From a virus: a stretch of DNA of 28,688 nucleotides. The translations under genes and the position numbers were made by a program. Positions 9,588 to 21,600 of this stretch are shown one piece after another (within the stretch, counting starts at the first letter, position 1; the number at the start of each line of letters is the position of its first letter). The stretch spans positions 1,049 through 29,736 of the IMG/VR virus record IMGVR_UViG_3300030451_004595, one strand, 5' to 3'. The notes beneath the pieces were generated by a model that had not been told where the DNA came from, searched no databases, and saw only the letters and a program-made list of their open reading frames with translations.

Positions 9588-9609
9588 CTTAAAATTTTAC
9601 TTTTCTTTT

Positions 9610-9617
9610 TATTTATA
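9610..9617 (-). promoter_or_regulatory. T4-type late promoter core TATAAATA upstream of gp8
   Basis: The minus strand reads CACTATAAATAAAAAG in the 42-base gap between the gp7-position gene and gp8. It contains a perfect TATAAATA about 23 bases before the gp8 ATG at 9587. This would let gp8, the DUF4815 protein and the 67-aa protein be transcribed apart from the 13-kb gene before them. Confidence 0.75.
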
Positions 9618-9629
9618 GTGGTTATTTAA

Positions 9630-12600
9630 TCAAAGTCCGAACACTCTGATAGCACCAGTCGATCTTAGACCTCTAAGAGATGCTTGTGCATAGTTCTTTC
9701 TTTGAATTGTTGGGAAGGTGGTTAAACCAGAATTTACAGTTAATCCAGTAACTCCTATCGAAATTGGATTATCAGATCTCGTTGCATTATATAATCTACC
9801 CCAACTTAATCGACCCAATGATATTGTATTACCTGTATTGGTAACGCTATGTTTTCCAGTTAAACCAACACCAATTCCAGTTGTGGTTCCATTCAATATG
9901 TTACATGTTATTTCACCATTTTCACTACCAGTTGCCACTCTATCATGAACGATGTAGATATTATCAAGGAAATTAGTTCCAATTCCAACTATAGAATCAT
10001 TATGAGTATCAACAGAAGTAATTCCTGTTCCTACAGTTGTATCAGTAATCATAATTGGATATCCCACCTCTAAGTCATTTGTATTCTCTCCAGCTCTTTC
10101 TGCCCTGAAGAAGAATTTAATTCCAAGTTGACCACTGTTAGTGACTTCTTTAATACCAGTTATAATACCAGTAAATCCTTGAATGTTATCAATAGAGGTT
10201 ATTTTCTCAGTCTGGAATGATGGCTCTTCGATCAACACTTGAGGTGGATTTGATCTTGTATAACCAGCACCAACTCCAGTTAAATTAATATTATCAACAG
10301 TGCCATTTGATAGAGTTGCAGTCGCAAATGCGGTTGCAGCAGTTCCTACAGTTAAACCAGCTCCTACAGGAGGAGTTATACTTACTCTTGGAGTTATTAA
10401 GTACCCTCTTCCATTTTCAGTTATATCAATATTAGATATAGTGCCTGTTGCAGAAACTACAGCAGTTGCAGCAGCACCAACATTTACATGACCAGATGTT
10501 ATTAAAGCATCTATCTCATTAATATTAATATTATATTTCAGATCAGATAGGTCTTCTACATGAGTATTAGGTTCAATATGAGATCCTTCCTCATAGAAGA
10601 ATGAGTCAACATTATCAACAAAGATATTATCTCCTGAATTAGAACCAGAAGTATCAGTCAAATCACCAATTATCTTTGCGGTTGGATATATTTGAGGTTC
10701 GAGTGATGGTCTAGATTTATCAATAATCTCACCATTGACAACTACATCAACTTTTTGTTTTGTCCATCTTATTGGTTTTTCAATAATTTCATCTACACCT
10801 AAACCAGTGTAAATGTTTGTTTCAATTAAATCTGCACCAAGTAAATCTGTAATTACTCTTTCACTTTCTTGTGCTGTTGAAACACCCACAGGTGATTTCA
10901 TTAATCTTATTTCATCACCACGTTTTACTGATTCTTGAACATCAACTAAATCAACATCTATTCCTTCTTGTCCTTTGTAGAAGAAGATATCAACTTTGTC
11001 ATGATCATTTGCACCAGGAGAGGATTCACCTGAAGGTGCTTCTAAGAATGTGAATGTTGTACCACCTTGGAACTGATATGATTCACCTGGTTTCTGTAAA
11101 ACACCATTAACAAATATCAATAATACAGCATCTAAATTAATTAAAGCTGATTGTGAATTTGATAAATCTTTTTCAAAACTTAGTAATTGACCGTTAAAGA
11201 ACAGTGGGAATCTTGTTTTTACACCATCTTGTAAGTTTCTTATATCATCAATAAAATCAAGTTCACCAAACTGCCATGCTGAGAATTGATCGTTAAATAT
11301 TCCAGTAACTTCTAATTCAAATTCATTAATAGGTTGTGATAGATGTGCTGCTGTTACAAGTCCAACAGGTTTGAATTTATCACCAACTTTAAATGAATGT
11401 CCTTGTCTTGCTATTTGGAAGTTAGATATTTCAAAAGTAGTTGAACCGATACCTACTGAAGTTTTTGCTGCACTTACTTGAACATCAATTAATAAATTTG
11501 AGCCTGTATCAGTTGTAGATCCAATACCGAATCTTGAAACACCCACAACAGGTAAATTGTCATAATTGGGTTCTGGAATTATAATTTCTGGATTTATATA
11601 ACTTGTACCAGCAGAAACAATATTGAATGAAAGTGTACCACCTACTCCCACTGTTGCAGTTACTTCTGCACCTGTTCCACCGCCACCACCTTGTCCAACA
11701 AATAAAGTGATTGAGTCAGTTGTAGTTGCAATAATAGCAGTTTGAATTCCAGCAATAGGATCTGAATTAGGGAAACTTGTTTTTGATACTGAACGAGGAT
11801 AAGGGTGATTAGAGAAGAAATTATCTTTTGAACACTTAAATAACAATCCACCAGTATCAATACCAACTGTATCGCTTGTGGATAATCCGTGATTTGGAAT
11901 TGTAAGAACAAGAGTTCCTGTATTTGAGGTATAGACTGCATCTGTCGCTGTAAATGCATTTACACCTGTAGCAGCAAAGTTACCTTTACGGATTGAATTG
12001 ATACCAGCACTAACAAACTTATGTTCATATGCTTGGTCTATAACTTCAATATTAACAGAACCACCACGATATCCTGAACCAAATGTAAGATCTTCAAAGA
12101 ATTCATATGCAACTCCACCACCTTGATAATTATGAGGAATTGTGCTAGGACCAGCTTGTACTTCAAATGATCTATCTGAGACAATACCAACTACGAATAA
12201 TGGTCTCTCATGATCTTGGAATATTGTTGTTGTGACACCTACATATCCACCACCACCAATAGTTTTAACTGCTGTTGCTGTTGCAGACTCAAATTGATGA
12301 ACATAATTATCAGCAGGGTCAGATGCACCAACATTTACTTGGAAAGTATTTTGAGTTACATTACTTACTGTTAAATATTGTCCAGCTGCAGGGTCAGTTG
12401 CACGAGGATAGCAATGAACTGTTGCGAAACTATCTTTATCACATCTAAAACATATTGAACCAATATCAAGTATCACAGCATCATTTTCAACTAAACCGTG
12501 ATTTGCTATTGTAATTACTAATCTACCATTTGTGGGATTATATGTTGCAAATGTAGGTTGTCCTACAACTGTCTTAGGACATGCAAATTCTAAACCTTTG

Positions 12601-15600
12601 AGTTTTACTGTATTTGGTCTTTCTAATGCAAAACCATGAACTTCGTTTGTTGTGACTGTAATAATACCAGATGCATTATCATATACAGCAGTTTGAATTC
12701 CAAGATTGAATCCCGATGAAGTTCCAATACCTACTATACTTGTTAATCCACCATTACTATCTTTAAATGCCTTAACTTTCGCACCTACCAATGGAGCATA
12801 TCCAAGACCAGCTGTAGAACCTAATGAAACAATTATACCCCCTCTAGGCACTTGGTTTTGATTAATATCAGAATCAGATACAATAAATTCTCCGTTTGTT
12901 GATGTAATTCCTGTAAATTCAACTGTAGATATTCCTGCAGTTGTGTCACTTATAAATTCATAATTATTACCAACATTGTTTTGAGTAAGTGGTGTTTGGA
13001 ATACTCCATTTATGAATAGTATACCATTACCAACACCAATACCAGAAGCAGTATTAGCACCACCAACAGTTAGATTATATGTTTTACCGATGCCTGTAAA
13101 ACTATCTGATATGTCATCAAACAACATGTTAGTTGTGTAATTACTTCTTAAGAATGTTCTTCCACTATAATCAGCTTTTACAAATGGTAAATTAGTTTCG
13201 TCTCTTCTTGATCTTGTATTACCTTTTGGTGGATCAGTAAAGAAGATTTTACTATCTACAATATTAAATGAACCTCTATGAACTTTGATTGTTGAACCAC
13301 CAACATGTACAGTTTCAGCTGCTCCTAATTCACCTCTCCTGACCTTCACACAAGGTAAAGTTGCAATACCTAATGAAACGTCAACTGCATCATTAATCGT
13401 TCCTGTAGGTGTGCTAGAGAACCCTACCTCAGTAATGGTCATATATTCATCATCAATCTTTAATATATCGGATGTAGTAATTGAACTAATACCACTTAAA
13501 ATTAATTGTGTAAGACCAATTCCAACCGTGTTGTTGTATGTAAATCCATCAAAGACTCCTAGAGTATGAGTAATAGTTGTGAACGTAATAGGTTGCTGAA
13601 CTACACCATCAAGACCTATAATTGTTTTGCTTAACTGTTTGGTCATTGATAGTTTGTGAGCATTTCCAGAACCACTTCCAGTAAAGGTGACTGCTGCACC
13701 TGTGCCGATATATTCAGGTCGAGTGAATAATTCAAATCTATTTTCATCAATCACTTTTGCAAATACATCACTAGGAAGAATTGTTGTAACTATACCAGCT
13801 GAGTTTGTTGTTGCTCCAATTGAAACAGGAGTAGCAGCGATTCCAATGAAAGTTGATTGTGGTGTATATACTAGTTGTTCATTAGTGTTAAAGAAATGAT
13901 TCGGTATGTTAAATACTCCTGTTGATTTGATGAGACCGACTCCATCTGCTAGTGAATTAATTCCAATAGGATTAAATGTCTTAGAGTAAATTGGAGTTCC
14001 ATCATGAGTTAAATCAAATTCCTTTTTATTTGCTCTCAATCCACTTAAACCATCATAAGTCGATAGAAATACTTTTTGATTAACAGGTCCGTAAATAAGA
14101 TCAGGTGGAGTATTTGCAAAATCATTAGCGGTGTAGAATATTTGGTTATATGCTTGAACTTCGATTAAAGAATCAAACTCGGCATCTGGATAGAATTTTA
14201 AATTGATGTCCGTTCCAGAAATTTCACCACCAAATGTACCAATACCAGTTGTAGAACCTGCAGATACAAATGGATACTGTACTGTTACTGTATCATCTTC
14301 ATCTCTTAGTGATATTACTTGATGTATTGCAGATGTTTCACCACAAGAAACTCTTACTAAAGATTTTACAGAACTATCAATAGTTCTATTAATTGATCCA
14401 TAGATAAGTGGGTTTGATGTTCCTGATACATGATTAGATTCTAATCTAACACTTCTCTCTGATCCAGATGGTTGCCCTGTAACAGAGAATCTATATGTTC
14501 CAATTCCATCAGTTACAGTTCCTAATCCAACTATGTTAGCTCTTACGTTGAGTATATCTAATCTATCATTTTCAATTTGTAATTTAATTAAATCATTTTC
14601 AAAACGGGCAGTTATAACACCGACAACTGAATTACTCAAACCTGGTAATGTATCAATATAAGTTTGTGCTACTGTTGTATCAGTGCCATCAAAGTCAACT
14701 ATGACTTCATTATAATTAATTTCTTTAGTTTTACTATCCTCTACAAAAATATTTGCATAAAGACCATTGAAATCAGTTTTGGGGAATTCAACAATCGAAG
14801 TTGTACTTATTCCAGATAATGCTGTGGTTGCACCTACATTTACACTTCTTAAATCAATATTACCAATTGGAGCACCACCACTAGAAGGTAAGTCTGTATT
14901 AAAGTCAATTTTTAAAATTTTGATATCATGATCCTTTTCAAATTTTTCTGTTGGTGTGAATACTAATGTTTTAACATCATCTATAGAAATTTCAGTTGAA
15001 AAATCACCTAACTTCATTGTTGTGAAGTCTGTTGTCTTTTCAAGAAGATAAGCATTATCAGTAGTAGTTAATACCACTAATTCTGATAGTTGTACATCAA
15101 AAGTATCAGGGTCAACAATTTGAATAATGTAATTTGCATAGTCTTCAGTCAATTCTTCAATGATAGTTTTATTCTCTTGGAATCCTGTGCTTGAGAACTT
15201 ATTACTAATATCATCATGTAGTAATACTCTATTAGTTTTGCATCTTGTAAAGTCTGTTAATGTTTTATTAGATAATTCAACAAATTTAGAACTATTAGTT
15301 CTTGTATCAAAATCTCTTGAAAAATCAAAATTGTTAATTGCATCAACTCTTTGCTTATCTTCTAAACCTAATACATTATTAACATCAAGAACGATTAAAT
15401 CTTTTGTAAGTGCAGTTGTACCAACTCCAACAGTAACTTTACTTTCTATTGAAGTATCTGAGAAATTCCTTAATCCTGCTGGATGAACAAGACGATTTAC
15501 GGGATTTACAAATTTATCCCATTCAACTGAGCTCTTAACAGTGTAAGAGAGATTTTGGTAGTAATCATTATTAGGTATGACCTGATAATCTTGATTCAAT

Positions 15601-18600
15601 TTACCAATATCATCTAACCAACCATATTCTTGTCGATTGGAGAAGTTAGTGGTAAATTTAGCTCTATTTTCTAAAATACTTGTTATCTCTGCTGATACAT
15701 TACTAGATTTACCAATTATTCTATCTCCTGCTTTTACTTCAAATTTTCCATCAATTTTTACATAGTCATCTCTAATTTCTGTTATTCTTAAATCAGTTTC
15801 TTGTCCATTTACAACTAATTTTTCACTTAATTCAAATATTCCTCTTGTTAAATTTGGTCTAAGAATTGGATAGTTTTTCTTATTAACTATAGTTGCATAT
15901 CCAGACTGGAAAGTTTTTGCGATACCTGTATTTGTTGTTAAACCAGATAAGTTAAATTCTAATATCGCTTGAGTTCCAGCAATATAATCTGAAACAGTAA
16001 AGAATTGATAATTATAATTTTCTGAATTAAATCCATCACCACTTACACTAGTTTCTGTTGAAATACCGCCTTGAGTTGCACCGACACCAGTTTCACCTAT
16101 TCTTTGTATTCCTTCAACAAATATTTTGTCTCCTATAGCAAATGGTTGTGGATCTACAAATCCATTCATAGGTGTTTCTAAGAAACAAGTAACTACTCCA
16201 GATTTACTTGTAACTATAGAACCAATTCCAACTCCATTAGAGTTATTAATAGCAACAATTTCATGATTTACTGAATCTAGACCTGTAACTGGTGCTAGAA
16301 CCTTAACCTCAGATATAGTTTGATTAGGTGTTATTGCAACTATGGATGAATTATCCATAACCGCACCAGAAGTAGGGTTAAAGACTATTAAATTAGGTGC
16401 ATTGATATAATTTGTTCCACCACTTATGATATCAACAGTTTCAATTATATCAAGATTATCAATATTTAAAACTGGAGGTATAAATGCCTCTGGACTTAAT
16501 GTCTTATCAGAAGAATATTCATAACCAATATCTACTATTCTTACATCTTTGATTCTACCAATTGAAGTAGATATAGCTACAATATTAGCATTTGTACCAT
16601 TTTCGCTTGTAACAGATTTAAACTTAGGTAGTTTTTTGTAATTAAAACCAGAGGATAAAATTTTGAAATCTTTTATTGCACCTACAACATTGCTTGATTT
16701 TGTAGAATATTCAAGTGTTTCACAATCAGAACTAGAGTAAGACAATAATTCTGGAACTTTTGGTGAAAAATCAAATGTTTCTGATGTTACATTAGATATT
16801 TTATACTCACCATTATAAGTACTATCAACAAATCTTATTTCAGCATAATTTTGCACATCTGTATCAGATGTACTAATGAATCCACCTTTAGAAACTCCAT
16901 AATATAATTTTTCTGGTGTAGATTTTGAAAACTCTACTGATAATCTGCCACCGATAGGATCAGTATTATTAGTGCCAATACCGATGGTTCCAATACCTAA
17001 AACATTAAAGTTAACTGAATCTTGTGAGCTATCATATTCATTCAATAAATCTTTATCATAGAATAATTTAAAATCAAAATTAGCAAGAGAAGTATCTTTA
17101 AGTGAGAATGTTAACTTAGAATTTTTAACAACATTAATTCTTGGATTAATTAAAGCTATTGTTTGATTTGAACCACCAGTATTAGCTGTAATGTTAACTG
17201 TGTTAATTGGAGTGCTACTTAAGTCAGATAAAGTTTCAGCAAGTTGGAAATATCTATCACTTATCTTATTGACAAAGTAAGATCCAGTTGATAAACCAGT
17301 TATACCACCATCATAGAATATTTTATCACCTGTTTTTAATCCATGCCCCTCAATATCAAATTGATTTGTTTCTACGTCTGCTGCTGCAAAAGTTATTGGG
17401 TTAATTAATAATTTTTCAAATTCAGAATTGTAGGCAACTGAAATAGGAGATGTTGTACCAATACCAACAGATAAATTTGGAATAACATTAATTTTAACGA
17501 TATCATTTTCTAAAAGATTATGAGTTGTTGTATCTGCTGCTGAAACATTTGTAATTACTGTGGATGTAACTCTATCAACATCACCTGTTACTTGCTCATA
17601 ATCAGTTTGGAAGTAATATGAACCAGAATTTATGCCTGATAAAGAACCCTTGGAATAAAAATAGAGACCATCGCTAGTGCTTCCTATACCAACTCTAGAA
17701 GTTAATATACCAATAAAATCTTCTCCTTTGTCAATTATGAAAACATCAATCGAATCATCTCCAGAGTAAGGAACTTTAAACTCAGATACTTGTGGAGTAT
17801 TACCAACATCAAATCTATTTGCACCAAGTCTCTTATTTAATTTTACCTTCTGTCCTGTTTTAAATGGATGATTTGGTATACGAATTGTTCTAGTTGGTAT
17901 TGAAACATTCTCTTTAATCTCTCCAATCACAGATTCAACTGTAATAGCACTACCAGGTGTAGTTCCAACTCCTACAGACTGAGGTCCATTGAAGTATATA
18001 ATTTCATTTTTCTTTGAATTAAATTTTCTTGTTTTTGCTGGAATACTTATTCTATTATTTAAAACATCAACTCTAGATCCTAAAGTATGTCCTGCTCCTG
18101 CAAATCTCTCAACTCTTATAACTTTAGGTGTATGATAAAGATTTAAAACTCTTAATGTTTCATTATCAATTCTTAAAGTACCACCAACAGATACAGTATT
18201 AGGAATACTTGAAACAAAAATATCTTCTATTTTTCCAGCTACATTTCCACCTAACATTGTTTTTGCTAGACCGATAGTATCTGTTGAAACTCCTACACTA
18301 AAAGATCCTTCAAGATTTACTATTGCAGTGCTGAGCCCTGTTACTGAAACATAATCTTTATCATTAAGTTCCATAAACGGTAAATAACACGCTTCGACTT
18401 CATTTTCACTCTTCCATTCAAAAACTAAATTCTCAAATCTATGTAAAGTTGTATTGATACTAGATACACCTAATCCAACTATTTCATTTACTTCTGCAGA
18501 AAATCCAGCACCATTTGTTCCTTCATCATCAAAAACAATTAAATCTTTAACTTTGTATCCTGAACCTCCATCTAAAATTTGAAGATTATCAACTCCTCCT

Positions 18601-21600
18601 TTAGTTACAGATTCTATTTTTGATAATTGTCTAATTGTTTCATTTGATTCAATAATAAAATCATTATCAGCATATTCTTCATCAACAGCATAAGGTAATG
18701 TATTCCTTAGTAAATTAGAGTTATTAAAATCAAAATCTTGAGTTAAAACTAGATTGTCATTTATTAATGGTGATCTATAAGTGCGTCCTATGAAATATGG
18801 ATATTTTCCTTCAATTTTATTTGATTCAGTTGATAAACCTACTGATGTAAAATAAGCATAAATTCCATTTGGAAACTCTGGTGTTTTTGCAAATCTACCA
18901 TTGTGTATATCTAAATCACCATCACTATCAAATGAGTAATCTTCAATAAAAAATCCCTCTTTAAATCCAGATGGTCTATTTTTAAGGTTAGAAACATCTA
19001 ATTTGTATGATGAAGAAATAATTTTTAAATCTGAGTTAATATTTGTTGGATCTGAATATCCAAAAGGACCGTATATTGGATTTCCATCATAAGCCCATCC
19101 TATAATTGGTGAATGACTTGTAATTTTATCAAATTCACCATTTTGTTTGACATCGAAACTATTTTCTAATGAACCTGCAAGAGTTTGTGAATATCCTAAA
19201 ATACCAAATGATAAAGAATTTTCTCTGGTGGTTAAGTAATTATTTCCAAATCTACCAGCATCATTTAAAGTTAAACTTCTAACTCTTGCACTGAAAGCAG
19301 CGTTCATACCTCTTGGTAGAACATTGGCATCTACAGTCAGACTACTATATCCTATACCTGATTGTACTACAACTGCATCTTGTATCTTACCATCCTGTAT
19401 GATTGGTCTTACAACTGCACCTGAACCACCTGAAGTATCAGTGATAACTACTTCTGGTGCTGAAAAATATTCACTACCCTTGTTTACAACAGCAACACTA
19501 TCTACTTTTCCATTTACGATGATTGGTTTTAATTCACCATTTCTACCATTCTTTACTTTTATCTCTGGTACTACTTGATGATTAAGTATTGATGAACCAT
19601 AATTAGTTCCCTCTTCGCAAAGATAAACATCAGTGATTCCACCAAGGACTATAGGTGTAATATTAAATGTTCCTGTTACTGTTGATCCATATGATACTTC
19701 AATATTTACTTTAATATCAGGATATTTAAATACATGATCATCAGATCCTGTTGATTGTAAGTCAACGAATTTTCCTCTTTCATAGTCAGATGTAGATGTA
19801 CCTGCAATTCCAGCATCAGCAAGTTTAAATGAATTGTCATCAACCTTGCTAATTATGTAAGATGTTGAAGTGGAAAGACCTTGAATAGGTGTAGATGCGG
19901 AATATTCAATTATTTCACCACTAGAAAATCCATGATTTACAAAATTGATAGTATCATATGAAGTTGAGATGCCAGATGATTTTACTTTTAACTTACGATT
20001 TGTATATCCTGAACCAGACTCTATGACTTTTATTGCACTTAAAGTTGTTTTATTTTCAGTTCTAAATCTATGAATTCCACTTGCAGCTGAATCAGTTGAT
20101 AAACCAACTGTATTAATACCAGCCGAACCTGCTAATGCATCACTTTTAGTGTTAAAAATACGAACAGTTGAAGTATTTACAACTCTAACATAGTAAGGAG
20201 CACCATCAGATAAAGTTCCAGTTATAGTATTTGATAAGTCATATGCGGAACCAATACCGATTGGTGAGTTACCATTGCTACTGTAATATATTAATTGTCC
20301 ATTCTCTAAATTATGTTGTTTTTTGAATGTGATAGTTTCATCTACAATATCAATACCACCATTAAAAAATACATTTCTACTATCAAAATCTAAAAATCTA
20401 TTTCTTATTCCTATAACTGGTTGAAGAACACAACCAGAACCATTACCTCCAGTTAAAGAAACACTTGTAACTGATTCAATATCAAAATCTTGTGGGTCAA
20501 CGATTACTTCTGATACACTTCCACTTAAAACTGGTTCAACTACAGCAGTTGTTCCTGGTGCAGCAGGAGTAGAATTTTCTACTATGACTTGTGGAGGATT
20601 TACAACATCATAATTTTTACCAGAATTTATTACATCTACGGATTCTAGAGGTCCAAAATAAATTTTATTATCTGATATTGGTGATCTTATTTGAACACCA
20701 TCTATTAATATACCTATGTCATTTAAAGGTTGTTCTTGTTTTGATGTAACAAATAAATTTTGAGAAAGGGGTATTCTTCTTAAAATCTTATCAGTTTCTA
20801 ATTTTCTATTTGCATGTCTTTGTAAAATAAAATTATGACCTCCAGCAGTTCCTAATCCAATTTGAACTGTGCTTGCAGTACCAATTTGGTTTGCTGATTC
20901 GTATAATGCTATCTTTGATATACTCTGGTTTGCAGGTGGAATTATTGGATCTACGTAATAAGTTCTTCCAGATTCTAATCCTGATAAAACTTCACTATCG
21001 GGTGAGTATATAACAGTATCACCTTGTATAAATTTGATGTTTGTATTAGCTGGAGGTGTAAATTGAATATAACTGTATAAACCAGATACAAAATCTCTTC
21101 CATCCAAATTAGATCCAACAGCAGTTTCTTCAATAATGTCAGTATCAATAATATAATTTGGAAGTGAATTAGATGCGACATAACCGTCAGCATCTCCATC
21201 TGTATATACATTTAATACATCAGATATAAGGACATCATTTCCTTGTTTTATTTCTACTCCAGTGCTAGATGCAGTCTCATATTTTCTTCTAATATCATAA
21301 GCTTCATTAGGATCTTGAGTAAAACCAGCAATATTACTTGCGGTAATTTGATTTAAATTTGTGTCTATGCTAGAAACTTGACCACTACCTACTATAACCT
21401 GCTCACCTCTTTTCAAGATATCAAAATTATCACCTACTTTCAAGTTAGATTTATCAATTATAGTATTAAAACTAAATGTGGAACCATTTATACCAACTTC
21501 AAATCTAGAACTGGTATTATACTTCCATGAATTTGCAAATATTTGTTTATAAGTTTCACCTTTATTTTTTATTTTTTCACCTACATTTTTTACAAATATA

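Noticed and set aside
9588-9629. A rho-independent terminator after the giant gene
   Set aside because: The gap has A/T runs but no GC-rich stem. The clear feature is the late-promoter octamer. The other short gaps (322-360, 25219-25249) likewise show no convincing hairpin plus T-run.
11660-11959. A 99-residue minus-strand frame rich in L and Q inside the giant gene
   Set aside because: It is an out-of-frame reading of the Cys/His module region, made of leucine and glutamine strings from AT-rich repeats. It has no ribosome site and is fully contained in a well-supported gene.
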